From positions 2,728,001 to 2,792,000 of the forward strand of contig NZ_CP043732.1 of assembly GCF_014084045.1 (NCBI RefSeq): a stretch of DNA of 64,000 nucleotides, in the 5' to 3' direction. The stretch's first letter is position 1, and every line of letters begins with the position of its first letter. Of this stretch, positions 29,582-37,538 are shown piece after piece. The position numbers and the translations under genes are program-made. This DNA comes from Microbacterium esteraromaticum (GTDB taxonomy: Bacteria; Actinomycetota; Actinomycetes; Actinomycetales; Microbacteriaceae). The notes beneath the pieces are model-generated. The model did no database searches, was not told the DNA's origin, and was given only the letters and a program-made list of their open reading frames with translations.

Positions 29582-30121
29582 TCACACCGCCGTCGGGAAG
29601 CCGTGCGCGAAGAAGAAGACCGGCATCCGCTCCTGCCCGTCCGCCCTGTCGATGCCATCGCGCCACGAGTCGACCGCCTCTGTGATCCGGTGCTGCAGTT
29701 CGAGGAGCTCCTGGGCGGTGGCCCAGGCCAGAGCATCCGTGCTGAACGCCTCGACGTCGCTGCTCTCGCTGACCCGATTCCACTGCTGAAGACGCTCCAG
29801 CTGATGACGCAGGTTCAGCCGCTGGGCCTCCCGCGCCAGATAGGCCGCGGCGGGGGAGTCGGCGTAATCGCGGCTCGACCAGCTCAGCGATCGGCGCGAC
29901 AGACGCCACCAGCTGGTGCGCCTGTCACCGGTGGGATCGTCGACCTGCTCGACCATGCCCGCCCGCTGCAGCATGCGCAGGTGGTGGCTGATGCTGCCCA
30001 CCTGCACGTCGAGAGCGCGGGAGAGAGCGCCGACCTGAGCGGTCTCATGGAGCTGCAGATGGTCGACGATACGTCGGCGCAGCGGGTGGTGCACGGCCGT
30101 GATGACGGAGATCTCTTCCAC
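29582..30121 (-). CDS. ArsR-type winged-helix transcriptional regulator
   Basis: A 179-residue protein with an N-terminal winged helix (AVHHPLRRRIVDHLQLHETA, then ALDVQVGSISHHLRMLQRAG) and a helical C-terminal region likely used for dimerisation or ligand binding. No clear CxC metal motif is visible, so the ligand is probably not a soft metal. The start is GTG 30121; no ATG fits. It is the first gene of an operon with the MFS pump, and a palindrome 33 bp upstream is a likely operator. Confidence 0.88.
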   Translation of the reverse strand: MEEISVITAVHHPLRRRIVDHLQLHETAQVGALSRALDVQVGSISHHLRMLQRAGMVEQVDDPTGDRRTSWWRLSRRSLSWSSRDYADSPAAAYLAREAQRLNLRHQLERLQQWNRVSESSDVEAFSTDALAWATAQELLELQHRITEAVDSWRDGIDRADGQERMPVFFFAHGFPTAV

Positions 30122-30153
30122 GCCCGCAACGCTATGGCCGGTCGGGAAAGAGC

Positions 30154-30167
30154 ACAAGACTTCTTGT
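30154..30167. promoter_or_regulatory. Candidate ArsR-family operator
   Basis: ACAAGA-CT-TCTTGT, a perfect 6-2-6 palindrome in an unusually AT-rich 60-bp gap upstream of the regulator. The position suits autoregulation of the regulator-MFS operon. Confidence 0.55.
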
Positions 30168-30180
30168 ATACCGCGGAAAA

Positions 30181-31317
30181 TCAGCCGACAGCGGAGTCCT
30201 GATCGTGCCGCATCCGCCGACGGAGGAGCCACACCGCCGCCAGCACGACCGCCGCGATGCCCAGCCATGGAAGCAGGAAGCCGATCGCGACCACCAGCCC
30301 GTTCAGGCTCGCGACCAGACCGTTCCAACCGGCCAGCAGACCATCGCCGAAGCCGGCAGGATCGGCCTCGGTCGCCGTGGTCCTCTCGGTCAGCTGGATC
30401 GAGATCGTCGACAGCGCCACCTGCTCGTCGAGATGCTTCAGCTGCTGCTCATAGCTCTCCAGCTGAGCCTGGCGTTCGCTCAGGGCGGCCTCGGCCGCGA
30501 TCAGATCTGCCACAGAGCCCGATCCGCCCATGAGCTCGGTGAGACGCTCGACCGACGTGCGGGCCGAGTCGATGCGCGCACGAAGGTCGACGGCCGTCGC
30601 GGTGACGTCGTCGCGCGAGATCGACGAACGCAGCACTTCGCCCTCCTCGCCCACCGCCGCCATCACCTTCTCGAGTTCGTCGGCGGGGACCCGGATGCTG
30701 ATCCATCCCGTACCCGGCTCCCGCGGCTGCTCGGGGGCGATCGACGCGTCATCCCGATCGAGGCCGAGCGACGCGGATTCGACGAACCCGCCGTGCTCCG
30801 CAGCAAGCGCGGTGATGTCGTCGGCGGCGTCCTCGGCGTCTTGCACACGAAGAGTCATCTCGGCGAAGACGATGATCTCCCGTGCGTCGTCGACACTGGC
30901 GAGGGGCGCGTCTGCGCCCTTCGAGCCTCTTTCGTCCCGAGGTGCCACCGCCGTGCCCGACGAGTCCGCGTCGGCAGATTCGCTGCTCGAGCCACCCGCC
31001 GAGCCGTCCACAGCTGCGTCCGGTGCCGTCTCACCCCCGACAGCGGCCTCGGGCGACACCTCCGACGAAGCCCCGTCGATGACCGACGCTCCTGTGCCTG
31101 CGCCAAGACCGCTCAGCAGCGGAGGCGCGACGAGCGCGCCGGCGACGAACGCGGCGGCGACCCCGAGAGCAGTGACCCACCCGCGTCGCCGTCGGCGCTC
31201 GTCGGCCGGCCGGTTCGCGCCTGCTCGCGGCTCCTGCGCGATCCGGTCGAAGATCGCGTCCTCCATCCCGGAGATGCTCTCATCGCTCAGCGGCGGCAGC
31301 CCGCTCTTCTCGCTCAT
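30181..31317 (-). CDS. DUF4349 membrane protein, likely partner of the upstream ECF sigma factor
   Basis: A 378-residue protein. Residues 1-47 are cytosolic and acidic then Arg-rich, as in membrane anti-sigma factors. A helix follows at about 48-68. A long Ser/Ala/Asp-rich linker leads to the extracytoplasmic DUF4349 domain (EIIVFAEMTLRVQDAEDAAD onward) with a coiled-coil segment (SERQAQLESYEQQLKHLDEQ). A second helix near 335-362 and an Arg-rich tail complete it. It overlaps the sigma gene by 4 nt (ATGA). No HxxxCxxC zinc motif. An anti-sigma role for the N-terminus is inferred from context; DUF4349 itself has no settled function. Confidence 0.85.
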   Translation of the reverse strand: MSEKSGLPPLSDESISGMEDAIFDRIAQEPRAGANRPADERRRRRGWVTALGVAAAFVAGALVAPPLLSGLGAGTGASVIDGASSEVSPEAAVGGETAPDAAVDGSAGGSSSESADADSSGTAVAPRDERGSKGADAPLASVDDAREIIVFAEMTLRVQDAEDAADDITALAAEHGGFVESASLGLDRDDASIAPEQPREPGTGWISIRVPADELEKVMAAVGEEGEVLRSSISRDDVTATAVDLRARIDSARTSVERLTELMGGSGSVADLIAAEAALSERQAQLESYEQQLKHLDEQVALSTISIQLTERTTATEADPAGFGDGLLAGWNGLVASLNGLVVAIGFLLPWLGIAAVVLAAVWLLRRRMRHDQDSAVG

Positions 31318-31871
31318 GCGTCTCTCACTTCCCTCACCGCACCGCGAAGTCGCGTGCGAACCCGCGAGAGACGATTGCGGACGACGGCGTGGCTGACCCC
31401 GAGCTGCGCTGCGGCCGCCTCGTACGCGAATCCGTTCACGACGCACAGCCGGAAGATCTCCCGGTCGATGTCGCTGAGTCGCGCCACCTCCGCCGTGATC
31501 CGCTCCGCCAGCGAGGATGTGATCACCTGATCCTCGACGCTCACCGTGTCCGGCAGCGTCTCGTCCATGGCATCCGCGGTGTTCGCTCTGTCGCGCCGCA
31601 GGCGGCGCAGACGATTCGCCGCCTGGAAGCGGCAGATCGTCGCAAGCCACGGAAGAAGCGAGTCGCCGAGCGGCTCGAAGCCGGGCAGCTTGCGCCATGC
31701 GACCACGAAGGTCTCCTGCACGACGTCCTCGGCGTCGGGAGCCGAGCCGAGGATGCCGTGCGCGATCCAGTACACCGGGCGCACATGGGCGCGGTAGATC
31801 GCCCGGAACGCATCCTGGTCACCGGATGCGGCCAGAGCGGCCCACTCGCGGTCCTGCGTGCTTTTCGGCAT
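31314..31871 (-). CDS. RNA polymerase ECF-type sigma factor
   Basis: A 185-residue sigma-70-family protein with only regions 2 and 4. Region 2 contains DAEDVVQETFVVAWRKLPGF and LLPWLATICRFQAANRLRR. Region 4 contains LSDIDREIFRLCVVNGFAYE and AAAAQLGVSHAVVRNRLSRV. ATG 31871 has GGAAGAGG just upstream. The coupled downstream DUF4349 membrane protein is probably its regulator. The signal is likely at the envelope. It is divergent from terC. Confidence 0.92.
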   Translation of the reverse strand: MPKSTQDREWAALAASGDQDAFRAIYRAHVRPVYWIAHGILGSAPDAEDVVQETFVVAWRKLPGFEPLGDSLLPWLATICRFQAANRLRRLRRDRANTADAMDETLPDTVSVEDQVITSSLAERITAEVARLSDIDREIFRLCVVNGFAYEAAAAQLGVSHAVVRNRLSRVRTRLRGAVREVRDA

Positions 31872-31952
31872 CCCTCTTCCGATCGCCGTCGCCTGTCTGA
31901 GTGTCTCTCACAGTGGGGGTGTCGCGGAACAGTCGATCGTCTCAGAATCGGC

Positions 31953-31958
31953 TAAACT
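31953..31958 (+). promoter_or_regulatory. -10 element for the terC leader transcript
   Basis: TAAACT, the same hexamer used ahead of the leuC leader peptide. It predicts a transcript start near 31965 and a leader of about 135 nt before terC. Confidence 0.5.
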
Positions 31959-31965
31959 CGTCTGA

Positions 31966-32099
31966 GCGAGAGGGAGTATCCCGGGATCGCGCGGATCGTC
32001 ATCACGAGCACCATCAAAGCTGCTCCGGCCGTGCGGCGCATGTGACACATGCGGGGAGAGACTTTCGGTCATCACACACCCTCCGAAAGGCGTCAATCC
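31966..32099 (+). promoter_or_regulatory. Structured terC leader, yybP-ykoY-like (Mn2+) riboswitch candidate
   Basis: About 130 nt between the -10 box and terC. Two purine loops, GGGAGTA (31972-31978) and GGGGAGAGAC (from 32053), recall the paired conserved loops of the yybP-ykoY manganese riboswitch. GCATGT-GAC-ACATGC forms a hairpin between them. CTTTCGG (32062-32068) pairs perfectly with CCGAAAG (32083-32089), and that stem contains the GAAAGG ribosome site of terC, giving a ready translational switch. TerC genes are known yybP-ykoY targets. The match is by eye; a covariance search was not possible. Confidence 0.6.
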
Positions 32100-33086
32100 T
32101 TGATTCCCGTCTGGTTCGAAGTCACGTCACTGATCGTGCTCACCGTGATCCTGATCGCTGACCTTCTGCTCATCCTCAAGCGGCCGCACATCCCCTCCAC
32201 CAAGGAATCGGCCCTGTGGGTGGGCTTCTACGTCACCCTGGCGCTGATCTTCGCGGTCACCCTGTACTTCTTCGGCGACACGAAATCCTCGCTCGACTTC
32301 CTCACCGGATGGGCGATGGAGTACAGCCTCTCGATCGACAATCTGTTCGTGTTCGTGCTGATCATGACGCAGTTCTCCGTGCCGCGCCGTTATCAGCAGG
32401 AGGCGCTGATGGTCGGCATCATCATCGCGCTGGTGCTGCGCGCGATCTTCATCATCATCGTCGGCGCGGCCGTCGAGCACCTCAGCCCGATCTTCTACAT
32501 CTTCGGCGCGTTCCTCGTCTTCACGGCCATCCGTCAGGCCATGCCGGACAAGGAGGAGGAGGACGTGAAGACCGAGAACTTCATCGTCCGCCAGATCCGC
32601 AGGGTCATCCCGATCAGCGACGAGTACGACGGACCCAAGGTGCGCACCGTCGTCAACGGCAAGAAGATCTGGACCCCGATGCTCATCGTGTTCGTGTCGC
32701 TCGGCGTCACCGACCTGATGTTCGCGGTCGACTCGATCCCCGCCATCTTCGGCGTCACGACGAACCCGTTCATCGTCTTCACCGCGAACCTGTTCGCCCT
32801 GATGGGGCTGCGCCAGCTCTACTTCCTGCTCGGCGACCTCCTCGACCGCCTGCGCTACCTGCACTACGGCGTGGCCTTCATCCTCGGGTTCATCGGCGTG
32901 AAGCTCATCCTGCACGCGATGCACGAGAACGAGCTGCCGTTCATCAACGGCGGTCACCCGATCGAGTGGGCTCCCGACATCAACAACTGGGTGTCGCTCG
33001 GCGTCATCTTCGCGTCGATGGCCGTCGCCACGATCGCCAGCCTGGTCGCGTCGCGTCGCGACCGCAAGGCCGTCGTCGAGAGCTGA
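32100..33086 (+). CDS. TerC family membrane protein
   Basis: A 328-residue integral membrane protein of the TerC/Alx group, linked in other bacteria to manganese export and metal homeostasis. It has about nine helices. Conserved acidic residues lie in AMEYSLSIDNLFVFVLIM and VSLGVTDLMFAVDSIPAIFGVT. TTG 32100 is the probable start (the protein then begins IPVWFEVTSLIVLTVILIADL), with GAAAGG about 9 nt upstream inside a leader hairpin. An ATG at 32049 would run through the structured leader and is less likely. Confidence 0.9.
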   Translation: MIPVWFEVTSLIVLTVILIADLLLILKRPHIPSTKESALWVGFYVTLALIFAVTLYFFGDTKSSLDFLTGWAMEYSLSIDNLFVFVLIMTQFSVPRRYQQEALMVGIIIALVLRAIFIIIVGAAVEHLSPIFYIFGAFLVFTAIRQAMPDKEEEDVKTENFIVRQIRRVIPISDEYDGPKVRTVVNGKKIWTPMLIVFVSLGVTDLMFAVDSIPAIFGVTTNPFIVFTANLFALMGLRQLYFLLGDLLDRLRYLHYGVAFILGFIGVKLILHAMHENELPFINGGHPIEWAPDINNWVSLGVIFASMAVATIASLVASRRDRKAVVES

Positions 33087-33140
33087 CCCGACCCGTTCCG
33101 CTGCGTGAAACAGTGCGAAGGACCACCCGTCCATGCCGTG

Positions 33141-33146
33141 TAAACT
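33141..33146 (+). promoter_or_regulatory. -10 element of the leuCD operon
   Basis: TAAACT ends 7 nt before the ATG of the leader peptide, so the mRNA probably begins at or just before that ATG (a leaderless leader ORF). Confidence 0.55.
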
Positions 33147-33153
33147 GACCGGC

Positions 33154-33204
33154 ATGCGGCGGGTGGTTCTTCTTCTTAGCAGCCGCGACGGGACCTCGAT
33201 CTAA
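33154..33204 (+). CDS. Leucine-codon leader peptide upstream of leuCD
   Basis: A 16-codon ORF, MRRVVLLLSSRDGTSI, ending in TAA. Codons 6-8 are three consecutive CTT, a rare leucine codon in this GC-rich genome, so translation should be sensitive to leucyl-tRNA. The ORF sits right after a -10 box and 63 bp before leuC. It is too short for ordinary ORF calling. Role as an attenuation sensor is inferred from codon content, position and the following hairpins. Confidence 0.82.
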   Translation: MRRVVLLLSSRDGTSI

Positions 33205-33267
33205 GGCCTTCCTCGTCGCGGAGTCCATCATGGGCCGACTCTTCGAGCCATCTAAGGAAAACACCGC
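33183..33267 (+). promoter_or_regulatory. leuC attenuator region
   Basis: CCGCGACG (33183-33190, inside the leader ORF) pairs perfectly with CGTCGCGG (33214-33221). GAGTC (33221-33225) can instead pair with GACTC (33237-33241), so the two stems compete for base 33221. TTCCT (33209-33213) is complementary to AGGAA (33255-33259), the leuC ribosome site. The octamer ATCTAAGG occurs both at the leader stop codon and at the leuC ribosome site. There is no T-tract, so translational rather than transcriptional attenuation is more likely. Confidence 0.6.
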
Positions 33268-34695
33268 ATGACCAGCAGCACCGCTCCGCGCACTCTGGCC
33301 GAGAAGGTCTGGGACGACCATCTCGTCGTCAAGGGTGAGAACGGCGAACCCGATCTCATCTACATCGACCTGCACCTCGTGCACGAGGTCACCAGCCCGC
33401 AGGCGTTCGATGGGCTGCGCTCGGAAGGGCGCCCTCTCCGCCGTCTCGACCTGACGATCGCGACAGAGGACCACAACACCCCGACTCTGGCGATCGACAA
33501 GCCGATCGCCGACCTCACCAGCCGCACCCAGATCGAGACGCTGCGCCGCAATGCCGCCGAGTTCGGTGTGAGGCTGCACTCGCTGGGGGATGCGGAGCAG
33601 GGCATCGTCCACGTGGTCGGCCCCCAGCTCGGACTGACCATGCCCGGCATCACCGTGGTCTGCGGAGACTCGCACACCTCGACGCACGGTGCATTCGGCG
33701 CCATGGCGTTCGGGATCGGCACCAGCGAGGTCGAGCACGTGATGGCGACCCAGACGCTGCCGCTCAAGCCGTTCAAGACCATGGCGATCAACGTCGAGGG
33801 AACGCTGCGCCCCGGCGTGACCGCAAAGGACATCATCCTCGCCGTCATCGCCAGGATCGGCACCGGCGGCGGCCAGGGCTACGTGCTCGAGTACCGCGGC
33901 AGCGCCATCCGCGCCCTCTCGATGGAGGGTCGCATGACGATCTGCAACATGTCCATCGAGGCGGGCGCCCGCGCCGGGATGGTGGCACCCGACGAGACGA
34001 CCTTCGCGTACGTAAAGGGCAAGCCCCACGCACCGCAGGGCCAGGACTGGGACGATGCGGTCGCCTACTGGCGCACGCTGCCGACGGATGAGGGCGCGGC
34101 GTTCGACGCCGAGGTGTTCATCGACGCGAACGAGCTCGAGCCTTTCGTCACCTGGGGCACCAATCCCGGACAGGGCAGCTCGCTGTCGGCATCGGTGCCG
34201 AACCCCGCGGACTTCGCGGATGCCAACGAGCGCGCCGCCGCCGAGCGCGCCCTCGAGTACATGGATCTCGCCCCCGGCACCCCGCTGAAGGAGGTGAAGG
34301 TCGACGCCGTGTTCATGGGATCGTGCACCAACAGTCGCATCGAGGACCTGCGTGCCTTCGCGTCGATCATCGAGGGCAAGAAGAAGGCCGACGGCGTGCG
34401 CGTCATGGTCGTCCCAGGTTCGGCGCGGGTCCGCATCGAAGCCGAGGCCGAAGGCATCGACAGGATCGTCGAGGCCTTCGGAGCCGAGTGGCGCTTCGCC
34501 GGATGCTCGATGTGCCTCGGCATGAACCCTGATCAGCTCGCCCCCGGCGAGCGCTGCGCGTCGACATCCAACCGCAACTTCGAGGGCCGCCAGGGCAAGG
34601 GCGGCCGCACCCACCTGGTCTCGCCGCTGGTCGCGGCCGCGACCGCCATCCGAGGCACCCTGTCGAGCCCCGCAGACCTGGAGGCGAGCAACTGA
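33268..34695 (+). CDS. leuC: 3-isopropylmalate dehydratase large subunit
   Basis: Forms, with LeuD, the [4Fe-4S] enzyme that isomerises 2- to 3-isopropylmalate. 475 residues. Cluster ligands lie in [14 protein letters not shown] and [15 protein letters not shown]; substrate-side motifs include [23 protein letters not shown] 33268 has AAGGA 9 nt upstream, within the attenuator. The stop shares one base with leuD's ATG (TGATG), so the two subunits are coupled. Confidence 0.98.
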   Translation: MTSSTAPRTLAEKVWDDHLVVKGENGEPDLIYIDLHLVHEVTSPQAFDGLRSEGRPLRRLDLTIATEDHNTPTLAIDKPIADLTSRTQIETLRRNAAEFGVRLHSLGDAEQGIVHVVGPQLGLTMPGITVVCGDSHTSTHGAFGAMAFGIGTSEVEHVMATQTLPLKPFKTMAINVEGTLRPGVTAKDIILAVIARIGTGGGQGYVLEYRGSAIRALSMEGRMTICNMSIEAGARAGMVAPDETTFAYVKGKPHAPQGQDWDDAVAYWRTLPTDEGAAFDAEVFIDANELEPFVTWGTNPGQGSSLSASVPNPADFADANERAAAERALEYMDLAPGTPLKEVKVDAVFMGSCTNSRIEDLRAFASIIEGKKKADGVRVMVVPGSARVRIEAEAEGIDRIVEAFGAEWRFAGCSMCLGMNPDQLAPGERCASTSNRNFEGRQGKGGRTHLVSPLVAAATAIRGTLSSPADLEASN

Positions 34696-35315
34696 TGGAG
34701 AAGTTCACCACGCACACCGGCATCGCGGCGCCGCTGAAGCGCTCGAACGTCGACACCGACCAGATCATCCCGGCGGTCTTCCTCAAGCGGGTCACCAAGA
34801 CCGGCTTCGAGGACGCCCTGTTCCACGGCTGGCGTCAGGACCCGGAGTTCGTGCTCAACCAGGCACCGTACCAGGGTGCCTCCGTGCTCGTGGCCGGACC
34901 CGACTTCGGCACCGGATCGAGCCGCGAGCACGCTGTCTGGGCGCTGCGCGACTTCGGTTTCAAGGTCGTGCTCTCGTCGCGCTTCGCCGACATCTTCCGC
35001 GGCAACTCGGGTAAGCAGGGCCTGCTCGCCGCAACAGTCGAGGAGCCCGAGATCGAGCGGATCTGGCAGTTGATCGACGAGCAGCCGGGCAGGCAGGTCG
35101 TGGTCGACCTCGAGGCCCGCACGGTCACCGTTCCCGGAGTCGGGATCGACGCGGAGCCCGCCTTCCAGGCCTCCATCGGGATCGACGATTACACTAGATG
35201 GCGGCTCCTCGAAGGGCTCGATGACATCGGGCTCACGCTGCGTAACGAAGACAGGATCGCGCAGTTCGAGGCCCGCCGCGAGTCGTGGCGGCCACGCACC
35301 CTCCCTGTTCGCTAG
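34695..35315 (+). CDS. leuD: 3-isopropylmalate dehydratase small subunit
   Basis: A 206-residue partner of LeuC. It has the swivelling-domain motifs [34 protein letters not shown] and [18 protein letters not shown] 34695 overlaps the leuC stop by 1 nt. A perfect hairpin at 35375-35398 lies between it and murA. Confidence 0.98.
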   Translation: MEKFTTHTGIAAPLKRSNVDTDQIIPAVFLKRVTKTGFEDALFHGWRQDPEFVLNQAPYQGASVLVAGPDFGTGSSREHAVWALRDFGFKVVLSSRFADIFRGNSGKQGLLAATVEEPEIERIWQLIDEQPGRQVVVDLEARTVTVPGVGIDAEPAFQASIGIDDYTRWRLLEGLDDIGLTLRNEDRIAQFEARRESWRPRTLPVR

Positions 35316-35374
35316 AGCAGGGAGCTCGTGGGCCAGGGCCACAAGCCCTGCGGCAGACGCCGTGACAGATACAG

Positions 35375-35398
35375 ACATCGCGGCGAACGCCGCGATGT
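35375..35398 (+). terminator. Hairpin between leuD and murA
   Basis: ACATCGCGGC-GAAC-GCCGCGATGT, a perfect 10-bp stem with a 4-nt loop, 60 nt after leuD and 22 nt before murA. No T-tract. It could end leuCD transcripts or shape the murA leader. Confidence 0.5.
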
Positions 35399-35419
35399 CC
35401 CGAAGAAGATGAGGCCCGA

Positions 35420-36784
35420 ATGACGACACCGCCGCGAGTTGCTGTAGACGACCGGGTTCCGGCCCCAGCCGGATCCGTCCTCGCGATCCGCGGCGGAAGG
35501 CCGCTGCGCGGGCGCGTCGACGTCAAGGGAGCGAAGAACCTCGCCACGAAGGCGATGGTCGCGACCCTGCTCGGCGAGACTGCGAGCACCCTGCGTGACG
35601 TGCCCGATCTCAGCGACGTCGCCGTCGTGCGCTCGCTGCTCGAGGTGCACGGCGTGACCGTCACCGAGGGCGACGAACCCGGCTCGCTCGTGCTCGACCC
35701 GAGCGAGGTCGAGTCGGCGCACTACGAGGAGATCGACGCGCACGCGGGCGCCTCGCGCATCCCCATCCTGTTCTGCGGGCCGCTGCTGCACCGACTCGGT
35801 CAGGCCTTCATCCCCGACCTCGGCGGATGCCGCATCGGCGACCGTCCCATCGACTTCCACCTCGACGCGCTGCGCAAGTTCGGGGCGATCGTCGAGAAGC
35901 AGCCCAGCGGCATCCGCCTCTCGGCCCCCAACGGCCTCAAGGGCGCGAACATCCACCTGCCCTACCCGAGCGTCGGGGCGACCGAGCAGGTGCTGCTGAC
36001 CGCTGTGCGGGCCAAGGGCGTCACCGAGCTGCGCAACGCGGCGATCGAGCCGGAGATCATGGATCTCATCGCCGTGCTGCAGAAGATGGGCGCGATCATC
36101 TCGTACGAGCCCAACCGCGTGATCCTCATCGAAGGTGTGGACTCGCTGCGCGGCTACGACCACCGGGCGATCTTCGATCGCAACGAGGCCGCGTCGTGGG
36201 CGTGCGCCGCACTGGCCACCGACGGCGAGATCTTCGTCGCCGGGGCCAAGCAGCAGGAGATGCTCACGTTCCTGAACGTGTTCCGCAAGGCCGGCGGCTG
36301 GTTCGACGTGCAGGAGGACGGCATCCTCTTCCGCCGCGAGGGCGAGCTCAAGCCCGTTATCGTCGAGACCGATGTGCATCCCGGGTTCATGACGGACTGG
36401 CAGCAGCCGCTCATCGTGGCGCTGACTCAGGCCGCCGGTCGTTCGATCGTGCACGAGACCGTCTACGAGAACCGGTTCGGCTTCACCCAGGCGCTTGTCA
36501 AGATGGGCGCCGACATCGAGGTGCACCCGCATGGTCTGCAGGACGGACCGCGCCGCGTGCCGCGCCGTGAGCTCGAGCAGGCCGCCGTCATCACCGGCCC
36601 GACGCCGCTGCACGCGGCAGACATCGTCGTCCCCGATCTGCGCGGCGGCTACAGCCACGTCATCGCCGCGCTGACCGCGGAGGGCGAGTCGCAGGTCTCG
36701 GGCATCGACATCCTCAGCCGCGGGTACGAGAAGTTCCTCGACAAGCTGAGCGCCCTCGGCGCGGACTTCGACGTCGTCCGGTGA
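35420..36784 (+). CDS. murA: UDP-N-acetylglucosamine 1-carboxyvinyltransferase
   Basis: First committed step of peptidoglycan synthesis: transfers enolpyruvate from PEP to UDP-GlcNAc. 454 residues, with KGAKNLATKAMVATLL at the N-terminus, active-site loop DLGGCRIGDRPIDFH (C137) and GGYSHVIAALTAEGES near the end. Having Cys rather than Asp at 137 is the fosfomycin-targetable form. It heads a run of envelope genes (plsC, gpsA, ddl). Confidence 0.96.
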   Translation: MTTPPRVAVDDRVPAPAGSVLAIRGGRPLRGRVDVKGAKNLATKAMVATLLGETASTLRDVPDLSDVAVVRSLLEVHGVTVTEGDEPGSLVLDPSEVESAHYEEIDAHAGASRIPILFCGPLLHRLGQAFIPDLGGCRIGDRPIDFHLDALRKFGAIVEKQPSGIRLSAPNGLKGANIHLPYPSVGATEQVLLTAVRAKGVTELRNAAIEPEIMDLIAVLQKMGAIISYEPNRVILIEGVDSLRGYDHRAIFDRNEAASWACAALATDGEIFVAGAKQQEMLTFLNVFRKAGGWFDVQEDGILFRREGELKPVIVETDVHPGFMTDWQQPLIVALTQAAGRSIVHETVYENRFGFTQALVKMGADIEVHPHGLQDGPRRVPRRELEQAAVITGPTPLHAADIVVPDLRGGYSHVIAALTAEGESQVSGIDILSRGYEKFLDKLSALGADFDVVR

Positions 36785-36788
36785 GCTG

Positions 36789-37538
36789 ATGGCCGCCTCT
36801 GAACGGAGCCGTCCCAGCCTCTTTTGGCCTCTGGCGGCGATCGTCATCCCGCTCGTGTCATTGCTGGCGAAGATCACTGTGATCGACGCCGAGAAGCTGC
36901 CGCGCAGGGGTGCGTTCGTCCTCGCTCCGAATCACTACTCCGAGTTCGACCCGCTGATCGTCGCAATCGCGGTGTACCGCACCGGACGGCTGCCTCGATT
37001 CATGGCGAAGGACAGCCTGTTCCGGATCCCGGTGCTCGGCTGGGTGCTGCGCAGGACCGGGATGATCCCCGTCGCCCGCGCCTCGTCGGCCTCGGCGGCG
37101 AAGCAGACGCTCACCCAGTCTCGGGAGCTGGTCGAGAACGGCCGCGGCGTCATCGTCTACCCCGAGGGAACCCTCACCCGGGATCCCGAGATGTGGCCCA
37201 TGCGCGGCAAGTCCGGTGCGGTGCGGCTCGCCCTGATGGGCGACATCCCGCTGATCCCGATGGCCCAGTGGGGCACGCAGGCGATCATGGGGCGGTATCA
37301 GAAGGGCCTCAGCCTCTGGCCGCTGCGCAAGCCGGTGCGGGTGCTGATCGGCGACCCGGTGGATCTCTCCGATCTGCGCGGCCGCGCCGGCGACCCCGGT
37401 GTGCTGAACACCGCGACGGAGCGCCTGATGGCCGCCATCACGGCGCTGCTCGAGGAGCTGCGCGACGAGAAGGCCCCCGAGAAACGCTGGAACCCGGCCG
37501 ACCACGGTCAGAAGGAGACGGGTCGCCTTGATTCATAA
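36789..37538 (+). CDS. plsC: 1-acyl-sn-glycerol-3-phosphate acyltransferase
   Basis: Acylates lysophosphatidic acid at the sn-2 position at the inner membrane face. 249 residues. One N-terminal hydrophobic segment (FWPLAAIVIPLVSLLA) is followed by the NHYSEFD catalytic motif (HX4D), GMIPVARAS, and VYPEGTLTRD. The start lies 4 nt after the murA stop. Its last codons overlap gpsA by 11 nt. It supplies phosphatidate using the glycerol-3-phosphate made by the next gene. Confidence 0.93.
   Translation: MAASERSRPSLFWPLAAIVIPLVSLLAKITVIDAEKLPRRGAFVLAPNHYSEFDPLIVAIAVYRTGRLPRFMAKDSLFRIPVLGWVLRRTGMIPVARASSASAAKQTLTQSRELVENGRGVIVYPEGTLTRDPEMWPMRGKSGAVRLALMGDIPLIPMAQWGTQAIMGRYQKGLSLWPLRKPVRVLIGDPVDLSDLRGRAGDPGVLNTATERLMAAITALLEELRDEKAPEKRWNPADHGQKETGRLDS

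Noticed and set aside
31905..31920. Possible third copy of the GCCGAYACCCCYA element (GTGGGGGTGTCG)
   Set aside because: Only one partial motif, with the GGC end disrupted and no pairing partner; likely chance.
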